Below are positions 8,667-16,629 of a DNA stretch of 36,217 nt, in pieces (position 1 is the first letter of the stretch; the number at the start of each line of letters is the position of its first letter). Origin of the DNA: Gemmatimonadota bacterium (GTDB lineage Bacteria; Gemmatimonadota; Gemmatimonadetes; Gemmatimonadales; Gemmatimonadaceae); contig JARIEX010000019.1 in assembly GCA_031127095.1 (NCBI GenBank), positions 1-36,217 of the forward strand, written 5' to 3'. Below the pieces are notes generated by a model. The model did no database searches, was not told the origin of the DNA, and was given only the letters and a program-made list of their open reading frames with translations. The position numbers were made by a program, and so were the translations under genes.

Positions 8667-11600
8667 TTAGTAAGTCAGCGACACGGACAACAGCAGCTGC
8701 GCCAGCGGCGGCACCTGCGCTTGCTCCAGTCGCACGAATTGCTGCAGGGTAAAGAAGTTCTCCGGGTCCGTCCCCGGGTAATTCGTCCACAGCGCCAGGT
8801 TGCGTCCCGACAGTGTGAGCGACCCCGAGCGCGCCTTGACCAAGCGGGCGATGTTGGGACCCATCTGATACGCCACGGAGAGCTCCCGCAGCCTGGTGAA
8901 GCTGGCGTTCTGGTATACGAAGTTCCGCAGCACATTGGGCGACTGCACCTGCGCCACCAGTGCGGGGTCGTACTTCTCCGGCTCGTGGTTCGACATGCAC
9001 AGCGCGAACACCTGGCACCGCGCGCGGTCGTTGTTGTTGAGGGTCACATTGCCCCCCTTGAAGTCGACCTGTCCGTACAGTCTGAACCGCTTGAACAGCG
9101 TCACCGAGGCGTTGTACGAGCCCTCGAGTCCCGGGTCGGGCCGCCCGAGAAACACTCTGGGCGCCACCGCCTGTCCGCTGGCGTTCAGGCACGGTGTCGT
9201 TCCGCCCTTGCCGTTGTCGCAGAGCGCGTTGATCGCCCGCTTGGTCACCGGATCAAAGGTGGCCGAGACGACACGGAAGTCGTACCAGGAGGCCACCGGG
9301 CGACCCTTGATGTGCCGCTGCGCCCCGAACTGGATGTATTTCTCCCCGTTCTCGTCGAGCGGCAGCGGCAGGTCGCCCAGGTCCCGCACCTGGTTGTCAT
9401 TCTTCGAGATGTTGAAGCCCAGGTCAACATTCAGGTTCTCGCGCGCCACGGCGGCGTAGCGCATCGACAATTCCACGCCTTGGCTACGGATCTTGCCGAC
9501 GTTGATGAACCGATCACCGGCAAACCCCGCCGACGGCGCCACGGGCTGCGAGAGAATTCCGTCTTCGGTGTTGCGTCGATACAGCGTGAAATCCGCACTC
9601 AGACGGTCCTGCAGGAAAGTGCCGTCGAAGCCAACCTCCGTTTCCTTCCCTCGTTCCGGACGAAGGTCTGGATTGCCCAGCGACTGCGGGGACACCGCCG
9701 AGCTGCCGTTGCCGCCGGTGGTCGCCGAGTACGTGCGCAGCGCGGAGTTCACCACCGGCTGCTGCCCGGTTTCACCGTACGCCGACCGCAGTTTGAGCTG
9801 GTTCACCCACGCGAAGGGAAACCACGCCTCTTCACTGATGACCCACGTGCCCGCCACTTTGGGATAGGTGGTCCAGCTGAAGTCCTCGCCGAACGCGCTG
9901 TTGTTGTCCACGCGCAGCGCCGCCGTCAGATACGCCCGGTCGTTCAGGTTGACCTGATGCTGCCCGTAGAACCCCAGTGTGGCGTTTTCGAAGTAGTCCT
10001 CGCCGCCGAAGGTGGTGGCGGCTGCGTCCACCAACGTGAGACCACCCGCCGGGAAACCTTCACCACGTGCGGCGAGCGCGTAGGTCTGCCGCTTGAAGTA
10101 CTGGGCGCCGAAGGAGGTGCTCGTCTGCACGCCGAACAGCCGTCGCTTGGCGGTCGCCGCATAGTCCACCGACGAGACCGACAGCTCCTGTCGGCGCGTG
10201 AGCTTGTTGCCGTTCTGATCAACCGGGCTTCCGAAGAACTGCCGGTTGTACGGAGTCATGCGCTCCGTCTGGTTCACGTTGTCTTCACCCGTCAGGTCGT
10301 TACCGACGACGAGGCGCTGGGTGAGCCAGGTACCCACTCGGTGATTGAACTGCAGCGATGCCGTCGTGCGCTTCACGTTCTGATACTGTTTGAATGCTCC
10401 CCAGAACGCCTCCGGTGGCGCTGAATAGAAGCCGCGGCGCAGTTTCTCCGCGTCAGTGACTGGCGCTTGTCCGAAGTAGGCGGAGAACCACATCCCGCCG
10501 CCGGCCTCCAGCGGCACGTTGATCGTCTGCTGCGTGGTGTTGAAGGTCGCCTGAATATCGAGCGACTTGTACGGCGACAGGGAGATGTTGCCCGCGCCCG
10601 TCCACCGGGCGAGGTGGTTGGTGGGCTCGATGCCCTTATCGTTGTCGTAGCTGCCACTGAAGTTGTACTTCACGGCTTCGGTGCCACCGTTGAGGCCCGC
10701 GCTATACGACTGGGTCAGCCCGTTGGCGAAGAGCTCGCGTCCGGCTGCCCGCTCCGCGGCGACGGGGTTCCACCCGGCGATCGTCCCGTCCGGCATGCGA
10801 CGGTAGGTGGTGGGAATGCGGTTCTCCGCATCCTGAAACCAGTTGTTCCCCATCCGCGTGTTCGTGGTGAACACCGGGCGCCCCGCCTTGCCGCGCTTGG
10901 TGATGATCTGGATGACGCCATTGTTGGCTTCGGTGCCGTACAGCGTCGCCGCCGCGGGTCCCTTGATGACTTCAATACTCTCGATGTTCTCGGGGTCGAT
11001 GTCATTCAGGCGGGAGATGACACCCGAGGAGAAGAACTGCGAGCGCGGGCCCGTGGACACATCGTTCGCAATGCGGACGCCGTCGAGGTAGATGAGCGGC
11101 TGGTCGTTGAGCGACAGCGATGCGGCACCGCGGATGCGGATGCGCGGTCCCGACCCGATGGCGCCCGATCCGCCGGCAAGCACCACGCCGGCCGCACGGC
11201 CATTCAGCAGCGACGAGATGTCGGGCGACGGGGCGATGCTCTGAATCGCCGCAGCGTCGATCTTGGTGACGGAGTTGCCGATGGCGCGCTTCTCCACCGG
11301 CTCGGCCGTGCCGGTGATGACGACCTCGCTCAGGCTGTTGGGCTGTTCCGCGAGGAAGATGCGAATATCACTGCGCCCCACGGTCACCAACTGGGTGGTC
11401 GGCTTGTAACCGATGCGCCTGACCTGCAGCGTGACCTGCGCGCCGGAGATGGTGGAGAGACGGAAGCCGCCGTTGCCATCGGTGATGCCGCCGATGTTTG
11501 TCCCCTGCACGAGGACCTGGACGCCGTCGAGGCCGCGAAGGTTTTTCGCGTCGACGATCTGACCGCTGATCGTCCCCGACCCCTGTGCGCTGAGCGTCCG

Positions 11601-11708
11601 GGTCGGCGGGAGCAGCAATGCGACGGTCAGCAACGCGAGGTACCGGGCACAAACCAGTCGTCGCCTTTTCTCGGCGGGTTGGTTCAACAGCGGATGTTCC
11701 GAACTCAT
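8667..11708 (-). CDS. SusC/RagA-family TonB-dependent outer-membrane transporter
   Basis: A protein of 1013 residues. A signal peptide ends near LSAQG (residue 42). It is followed by a carboxypeptidase-regulatory-like beta-sandwich (SGQIVDAKNLRGLDGVQVLV, about 45-130), a TonB plug containing SLLNGRAAGVVL, RIRIRGAASL, PLIYLDGVRI and IEVIKGPAAATLYGTEANNG, then a long beta-barrel ending in LLSVSLTY. This is the order of SusC/RagA transporters, which move large substrates into the periplasm using TonB energy. AAAGGAGG lies 6 nt before the ATG. The SusD partner lies directly downstream. A palindromic operator candidate about 60 bp upstream and the divergent GntR gene suggest control by that regulator. 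Confidence 0.93.
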   Translation of the reverse strand: MSSEHPLLNQPAEKRRRLVCARYLALLTVALLLPPTRTLSAQGSGTISGQIVDAKNLRGLDGVQVLVQGTNIGGITDGNGGFRLSTISGAQVTLQVRRIGYKPTTQLVTVGRSDIRIFLAEQPNSLSEVVITGTAEPVEKRAIGNSVTKIDAAAIQSIAPSPDISSLLNGRAAGVVLAGGSGAIGSGPRIRIRGAASLSLNDQPLIYLDGVRIANDVSTGPRSQFFSSGVISRLNDIDPENIESIEVIKGPAAATLYGTEANNGVIQIITKRGKAGRPVFTTNTRMGNNWFQDAENRIPTTYRRMPDGTIAGWNPVAAERAAGRELFANGLTQSYSAGLNGGTEAVKYNFSGSYDNDKGIEPTNHLARWTGAGNISLSPYKSLDIQATFNTTQQTINVPLEAGGGMWFSAYFGQAPVTDAEKLRRGFYSAPPEAFWGAFKQYQNVKRTTASLQFNHRVGTWLTQRLVVGNDLTGEDNVNQTERMTPYNRQFFGSPVDQNGNKLTRRQELSVSSVDYAATAKRRLFGVQTSTSFGAQYFKRQTYALAARGEGFPAGGLTLVDAAATTFGGEDYFENATLGFYGQHQVNLNDRAYLTAALRVDNNSAFGEDFSWTTYPKVAGTWVISEEAWFPFAWVNQLKLRSAYGETGQQPVVNSALRTYSATTGGNGSSAVSPQSLGNPDLRPERGKETEVGFDGTFLQDRLSADFTLYRRNTEDGILSQPVAPSAGFAGDRFINVGKIRSQGVELSMRYAAVARENLNVDLGFNISKNDNQVRDLGDLPLPLDENGEKYIQFGAQRHIKGRPVASWYDFRVVSATFDPVTKRAINALCDNGKGGTTPCLNASGQAVAPRVFLGRPDPGLEGSYNASVTLFKRFRLYGQVDFKGGNVTLNNNDRARCQVFALCMSNHEPEKYDPALVAQVQSPNVLRNFVYQNASFTRLRELSVAYQMGPNIARLVKARSGSLTLSGRNLALWTNYPGTDPENFFTLQQFVRLEQAQVPPLAQLLLSVSLTY

Positions 11709-11714
11709 GCATCG

Positions 11715-11722
11715 CCTCCTTT
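11715..11722 (-). promoter_or_regulatory. Strong ribosome-binding site of the SusC gene
   Basis: On the minus strand this reads AAAGGAGG, a near-perfect Shine-Dalgarno sequence, 6 nt before the ATG at 11708. It fixes that start over the out-of-frame ATG at 11712. Confidence 0.75.
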
Positions 11723-11762
11723 CTCATACGGCGCGGGGGGGGTACTGCGAGAACTCAATGCA

Positions 11763-11785
11763 GTGTACAATACGGTATTCAATTA
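11763..11785. promoter_or_regulatory. Operator candidate upstream of the SusC gene
   Basis: This AT-rich patch in a GC-rich gap contains the perfect palindrome AATAC-G-GTATT (11769-11779) next to GTAC, about 60 bp before the SusC start and 195 bp before the divergent GntR gene. GntR/FCD regulators often bind short palindromes of this kind. Binding by the neighbouring regulator is inferred. Confidence 0.4.
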
Positions 11786-11974
11786 AAGGCACAAGAGGGG
11801 TGACCACTCGGCGCCTCGACTGCCCGCACACGACATGACCTGCCAAAACGGCTGCCAAGAACCACTGCTCGGCACGATGCGTGCGATCGACGCACGCCGA
11901 GCCCCTCACGAAATCGCCGTCTCGCTCCGGTCGGAGGGCACCACGCTCCGAGACGCCGCGACGGTGCCGCGGTG

Positions 11975-12679
11975 ATGGTCGAATCGACCATCCCGCGCAC
12001 GGAGATGATCGCGGAAGTGTTCCAGCGGCTGCGCCGGCTGATCGTGGAAGGGCATCTGGGACCGGGCGTCCGCTTGGTCGAGACCGAGTTGGCGACGCGG
12101 TTCGGCGTGAGCCGCACCCCGATCCGCACCGCGCTCTCTCAGCTCCGGCAGGAGGGTTTTGTCGAAGCGCTCGGAGAGGGGCGGCAGTCACGGCTGACGG
12201 TGACACCCGTGACGCGGCACGATGCCATCGAGATCTTCGGGATCGTGGGCGAGATCGAGGGGCTGGCGGCGCGCTGGGCCGCGGGTTTGCCGGAACCGAC
12301 GCGAGCGGCGCTAGTGACACAGCTGGAGCAGCTCAACGCCGCGATGGCGGCTGCCGCGACACAGTCGCCGCCCGACGCGCTCGAGACCATCCGGCTGGAC
12401 ACTGCGTTCCACCGCGAGTACGTGCTGGCTGGCGCCGGTCGGCGGCTGCGGTCGTTCCACGAGTCGATCAAGCCGCAGGCGGACCGCTTCATCTACGTCT
12501 ACCACACGACCCTGACCACCGGTGTCATCGTATCGACAGGGGAGCACGCCGTCATCATCGGCGCGATTCGCGACGGCGACGCCGCGGGTGCGCATCGGGC
12601 GGTGCGGAGTAATTGGGAGAACGCGGCGGCGCGACTCAGCACGTCCATCACGCTCGTGGGCGAGCGAGGCGTGTCGTGA
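11975..12679 (+). CDS. GntR-family transcriptional regulator with FCD domain
   Basis: A protein of 234 residues. The N-terminal winged helix-turn-helix (about 8-75) carries the GntR signature RLVETELATRFGVSRTPIRT. The C-terminal all-helical FCD domain (about 85-222) has the expected metal-site histidines in DTAFHREY, GEHAVIIGAI and GAHRAVRSNW. FCD regulators sense small carboxylates, sugars or amino acids and usually repress nearby catabolic genes. Start choice: GTG at 11972 is directly followed by ATG at 11975, and neither has a good Shine-Dalgarno sequence. The stop codon overlaps the start of the lipoprotein gene by 4 nt, so regulator and two hydrolases form one operon, divergent from the SusC operon. 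This arrangement suggests it controls both. Confidence 0.88.
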   Translation: MVESTIPRTEMIAEVFQRLRRLIVEGHLGPGVRLVETELATRFGVSRTPIRTALSQLRQEGFVEALGEGRQSRLTVTPVTRHDAIEIFGIVGEIEGLAARWAAGLPEPTRAALVTQLEQLNAAMAAAATQSPPDALETIRLDTAFHREYVLAGAGRRLRSFHESIKPQADRFIYVYHTTLTTGVIVSTGEHAVIIGAIRDGDAAGAHRAVRSNWENAAARLSTSITLVGERGVS

Positions 12680-13962
12680 CGCGCCCCGTGCGCCGCCGCG
12701 AGGCGTGGGCCGCGTGCGCCGCCGCCGTGATGCTTGCGGCGTGCAGCGCGGCGCCTGCCAGTCCGACGTCGCCCCCGCCACCCGTCGTGCCGACGATGCC
12801 GCTCAGCGGCCTCGCGATCCCTGGCATGACGAGCGTCGACCAGGTGATGGCGCGGCTCATGACGAACTGGGACATCCCGGGCGGCGCAGTCGGCATCGTG
12901 AAGGACGGGCGGCTCGTGTATGCACGCGGCTTCGGCTACGCGGACGCGGAGGCGAAGCGCGTCGCCTCGCCCGACGCGCTGTTCCGGATCGCGAGTCTGT
13001 CGAAGCCGATCACTGCAGCGGCCGTGCTCCGGCTCGTGGAGCAGAACCGCCTCTCGCTTGACGCGAAGGCCTTCGCGCTGCTGAGCGACCTCAAGCCGCT
13101 GGCCGGCGCGACGGGAGACCCGCGCATCGCGGACATCACCGTACGCCACCTGCTGCAGCATGCCGGGGGCTGGGACCGCGATGCAAGCTTTGACCCGATG
13201 TTCCGGTCGACCGAGATCGCGGCGGCGGCGAACACGCCCATGCCCGCGAGCGCCGAGGCGGTCATCCGCTACATGCTCGGCCAGCGCCTCGACTTCGATC
13301 CGGGGACGCGCTACGCCTATTCGAACTTCGGCTACGCGGTGCTCGGTCGCATCATCGAGCGCGTGACCGCCGGCCCCTATGACAAGTTCGTGCAGGATGC
13401 GGTGCTGGCGCCGGCCGGCATCCGCCGCATGCGGCTCGGCCGTTCGCTCTACGCCGACCGCGCGCCCGACGAGGTGCGCTACTATGACCAAGCATCGCTC
13501 AATTCGGTGTTCGGCGGCGGTGCCGTACCCGCCCCCTACGGTGGCTTCAACCTCGAGGCGATGGACGCACACGGCGGCTGGGTCGCGTCGACCGTCGACC
13601 TGCTGCGCTTCGCCACCGCGGTCGACCGACTGCCCACGCGACCGGACATCCTCGCCGGTGCGACGCTGGACATGATGACGGCCAAACCGCCGTCCCCGCT
13701 CTGGGACGGCTCGGCGTTCTACTACGGCATGGGCTGGCTCGTGCGCCCCGCGGAGCGGAACTGGTGGCACACCGGATCGCTTCCTGGTACCGCGTCGATC
13801 ATGGTGCGCACGGGGACCGGGCTTGCGTGGGTGGCGCTCTTCAACGCGCGCGCGATCAAGCCCAACTCCACGTTCCAAAGCGAGATCGACGGCGCGATGT
13901 GGCAGGCGGTGAATGGTGTCACCGAGTGGCCCGCGCACGACCTGTTTTCGACCTTCCCATGA
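12676..13962 (+). CDS. Beta-lactamase-fold serine hydrolase, probable lipoprotein
   Basis: A protein of 428 residues starting at GTG 12676; GTGA fuses this start with the stop of the GntR gene (12677-12679), which decides the start. The N-terminus has several arginines, a hydrophobic stretch and the lipobox LAAC (C23), so the protein is probably membrane-anchored. The class-C beta-lactamase/DD-peptidase motifs are present: SLSK (S107-K110), YSN (Y215-N217) and HTG (in WWHTGSLPG). Relatives include D-aminopeptidases, DD-carboxypeptidases, esterases and beta-lactamases. In this locus a D-amino-acid peptidase is the likeliest role, but motifs alone do not settle the substrate. It overlaps the next gene by ATGA. 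Confidence 0.85.
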   Translation: MTRPVRRREAWAACAAAVMLAACSAAPASPTSPPPPVVPTMPLSGLAIPGMTSVDQVMARLMTNWDIPGGAVGIVKDGRLVYARGFGYADAEAKRVASPDALFRIASLSKPITAAAVLRLVEQNRLSLDAKAFALLSDLKPLAGATGDPRIADITVRHLLQHAGGWDRDASFDPMFRSTEIAAAANTPMPASAEAVIRYMLGQRLDFDPGTRYAYSNFGYAVLGRIIERVTAGPYDKFVQDAVLAPAGIRRMRLGRSLYADRAPDEVRYYDQASLNSVFGGGAVPAPYGGFNLEAMDAHGGWVASTVDLLRFATAVDRLPTRPDILAGATLDMMTAKPPSPLWDGSAFYYGMGWLVRPAERNWWHTGSLPGTASIMVRTGTGLAWVALFNARAIKPNSTFQSEIDGAMWQAVNGVTEWPAHDLFSTFP

Positions 13963-16373
13963 CGATGAGCCTGATGCCTCGCGCCCCTCGCGTGCTCGCC
14001 GCGCGCACCCTCGCTACCGCGCTATTGCTTGCGCCCCTCTCACGCTCGGTGGCGCAGGCTGCGCCGGGCATGCCCACGGATTACTCGCGCGCCATCCGGC
14101 GGCTCGATTCGCTCGTCGCGCGCGAGGTCGCCGACAAGCGGCTGCCCGGCCTCTCCATTGCGCTGGTGGACGACCAGCGCACAGTGTGGTCGCGCGGCTA
14201 CGGCATCGAGCGCGTCGATCCGGCCGTGCCGGCGACGAGTGAAACGGTTCACCGCGTCGGCTCCGTCTCGAAGCTGTTCACGGACATCGCCGTGATGCAG
14301 CTCGTCGAGCGCGGCGTGTTGGATCTCGACGCGCCGGTGTCGCGGTACGTGGGCGACGTGCTGCCCGACGGGGGCAACGCCCCGCGCATCACCCTCCGGC
14401 AGCTCATGTCGCATCGCTCGGGCCTCCTGCGCGAGCCGCCCGCCGGCCACTACTTCGATTCCACCGGCACCACGCTTGCGGCCACTGTGGCGAGTCTGCG
14501 CGGCACGTCGCTCGTCTACCAGCCGGGCACGCGCACGAAGTACTCCAACGCCGGCATCGCGGTGGTGGGCTACGCGCTCGAGCGCACACAGCAGCAGCCG
14601 TTCGCGGACTACGTACAGCGCGCGGTGCTGCAGCCGATGGGGCTCGCGCACAGCGCGTTCACGCCCGAGCCCGCGCTCACGCGGCACCTCGCCGATGCCG
14701 TGATGTGGAGCTACGACAACCGGGAGTGGGCAGCACCCACGTTCGGTCTCGGCATGGCGCCGGCCGGCAGCATGTACACGACCGTAGACGATCTGGCGCG
14801 ATTCGTCTCGGTGCTCTTCGCCGGTGGGCGTGGCCCCGCTGGACAGGTGATTGCGCGCGCGACGCTCGACTCCATGTGGACGCCGCAGTTCGCCGCTCCC
14901 GGCGCCACGTCCGGCTACGGCCTCGGCTTCGCGCTCTCGCAGTTCGACGGACGCCGCCGTGTGTCGCACGGCGGCGCGATCTACGGCTTCTCCACCGAGC
15001 TGTCGGCGTTGCCGGACGACCGGCTCGGCGTCGTCGTGGTGGCCACCGCCGACGGCGCCAACGACGTGGTGTCTCACATCGCGGACGAGGCGCTCCGGTT
15101 GATGCGCGCGGCGCGCGCCGGTCTGCCGCTGCCCGACATCGAGCGCACGACGACGCTGGCGCCCGAGACCGCGCGCCGTCTCGCCGGTCGCTATGGCATG
15201 GGGGAGCGCGCCGTGGACCTGGTCGAGCAGTCCGGCCGACTCTTCATGCTGCCCACGCGCGGCGGATTCCGCGCCGAGCTGCGCGCGCTGACCGACAGCA
15301 CACTCATGGCCGACGACCGGCTGTCGTACGGCACGCGCGTGCGCCTGCTGCACGACGGCCTCGCGTTGGGCACCGACACGCTGCGGCGGGTGGAACTCCA
15401 GATGCCGCCGGCCGCACGCGCGGCGTGGCGGCCGATCATCGGCGAGTACGGCTGGGACTACAACACGCTCTTCTTGCTGGAGCGCGACGGCCGCCTGAAC
15501 GCGCTGGTCGAGTGGTTCTATCAGTACCCGCTCACCGAGGTCTCGCGCGACGTGTACGCGTTCCCCGCGTGGGGTCTGTACGATGGTGAACGCGTGGAGC
15601 TGCGGCGCGACGCCAGCGGCCGCGTGACCGAAGCGATCATGGCGGGCGTGCACTTCCCGCGACGCGCCGTGGGCACCGAGGACGGCTCGCAATTCACCAT
15701 CACCCCCGTGCGTCCGGTCGCCGAGCTTCGCGCCGTCGCGCTGGCCGCAACGCCGCCCACGGAGACGGGCCCCTTCCGTGCCGTGGACTTCGTATCGCTG
15801 CCGAGCCTCGATCCCTCGATCAAGCTCGACGTGCGGTACGCCACGTCGAACAACTTCATGGGCACGCCGTTCTACTCGTCGGCGCGCGCGTTTATGCAGC
15901 GCCCTGCCGCTGAAGCGGTCGCCCGCGCGTCCCGCACGCTGCGGGCGCACGGCTACGGGCTGCTGGTGCACGATGCGTATCGCCCGTGGTACGTGACCAA
16001 GATGTTCTGGGACGGCACGCCGGCGGCGCAGCACGTTTTCGTGGCGGACCCGTCGCAGGGCTCGCGCCACAACCGCGGCGCGGCGGTGGACATCACGCTG
16101 TACGACCTGAAGACGGGCCGGCCGATCGAGATGCCGGGGGGCTACGACGAGATGTCGAGCCGCAGCTACCCGGACTATCCCGGCGGGACCTCACTCCAGC
16201 GCTGGCATCGCGCGCTGCTACGTCGTGCCATGCAGGCGGAAGGCTTTACGGTGTACGACGCCGAGTGGTGGCACTTCGACTTCAACGACTGGCGCCAGTA
16301 TCCCATCGGGACCGCCACATTTGAGGAAATCGAGCGCGCAGCCGGCCGGCGCGGGGGCACGCGATCACGCTGA
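13959..16373 (+). CDS. Two-domain enzyme: beta-lactamase-fold hydrolase fused to VanX-type D-Ala-D-Ala dipeptidase
   Basis: A protein of 804 residues starting in the ATGA overlap with the previous stop. A signal peptide ends near VAQAAP (residue 35). The first domain (about 45-400) has the serine-hydrolase motifs SVSK (S102-K105), YSN (Y195-N197) and HGG (VSHGGAIYGF). A beta-rich middle part (about 400-600) resembles the C-terminal extension of other such hydrolases. The last about 195 residues match the M15D dipeptidase family: LDVRYAT, VHDAYRPW with the substrate-binding arginine, SRHNRGAAVD (zinc ligands H704 and D711) and EWWH (E769, zinc ligand H772). VanX cuts free D-Ala-D-Ala. The fusion could release D-amino-acid dipeptides from larger peptides and then split them. 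There is no sign of frameshift across the junction. Confidence 0.88.
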   Translation: MTMSLMPRAPRVLAARTLATALLLAPLSRSVAQAAPGMPTDYSRAIRRLDSLVAREVADKRLPGLSIALVDDQRTVWSRGYGIERVDPAVPATSETVHRVGSVSKLFTDIAVMQLVERGVLDLDAPVSRYVGDVLPDGGNAPRITLRQLMSHRSGLLREPPAGHYFDSTGTTLAATVASLRGTSLVYQPGTRTKYSNAGIAVVGYALERTQQQPFADYVQRAVLQPMGLAHSAFTPEPALTRHLADAVMWSYDNREWAAPTFGLGMAPAGSMYTTVDDLARFVSVLFAGGRGPAGQVIARATLDSMWTPQFAAPGATSGYGLGFALSQFDGRRRVSHGGAIYGFSTELSALPDDRLGVVVVATADGANDVVSHIADEALRLMRAARAGLPLPDIERTTTLAPETARRLAGRYGMGERAVDLVEQSGRLFMLPTRGGFRAELRALTDSTLMADDRLSYGTRVRLLHDGLALGTDTLRRVELQMPPAARAAWRPIIGEYGWDYNTLFLLERDGRLNALVEWFYQYPLTEVSRDVYAFPAWGLYDGERVELRRDASGRVTEAIMAGVHFPRRAVGTEDGSQFTITPVRPVAELRAVALAATPPTETGPFRAVDFVSLPSLDPSIKLDVRYATSNNFMGTPFYSSARAFMQRPAAEAVARASRTLRAHGYGLLVHDAYRPWYVTKMFWDGTPAAQHVFVADPSQGSRHNRGAAVDITLYDLKTGRPIEMPGGYDEMSSRSYPDYPGGTSLQRWHRALLRRAMQAEGFTVYDAEWWHFDFNDWRQYPIGTATFEEIERAAGRRGGTRSR

Positions 16374-16399
16374 ACGGCGCAGCGCCGCTCAGCGTGATC
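16363..16399. terminator. Hairpin terminator overlapping the stop codon of the VanX-fusion gene
   Basis: The arms at 16363-16380 and 16382-16399 are 18 nt each with a single mismatch. The TGA stop (16371-16373) lies inside the left arm. The element sits between convergent genes and lacks a T-run, so a terminator role is inferred from position and stability. Confidence 0.6.
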
Positions 16400-16629
16400 A
16401 TCCGTGCAGCAGCCCGTGGGGGGCTTTCATCCGGCCTACGTCCCAGTACTGCGCGTCAGCCGGGCCCAGTGCGTCAGTGCATGCCCAATCCGTTGCCGCG
16501 TCACCCGCCCGTCTCCGCTGGCAACGGAAGCGCCAGCAACCGCGCGATCGTCAGTACCACAGGGCATCACGTATACGTCAAGGGCTCCGAAGGGAGGGTG
16601 ACGGGAATTTCGCGCCGGTGGCGCACACG
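16400..16629. other. Convergent intergenic region
   Basis: About 230 bp between the terminator hairpin and the stop of the deacylase gene. I see no gene. It contains a 10-bp palindrome ACGTATACGT (16569-16578), similar to half of the operator candidate near 18.3 kb, but no gene starts here. Confidence 0.3.

Noticed and set aside
8721-10424. Open frame of 567 codons on the plus strand inside the SusC gene
   Set aside because: Shadow of the SusC coding sequence, which has all family landmarks; the antisense frame has none.
14040-16070. Long antisense open frame (676 codons) opposite the VanX-fusion gene
   Set aside because: It lies wholly inside a gene with clear catalytic motifs on the other strand and has no recognisable domain. 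Long antisense frames are common at this GC content.
16569-16578. Palindrome ACGTATACGT in the convergent gap as an operator
   Set aside because: No gene starts nearby, and a 10-bp palindrome can occur by chance.
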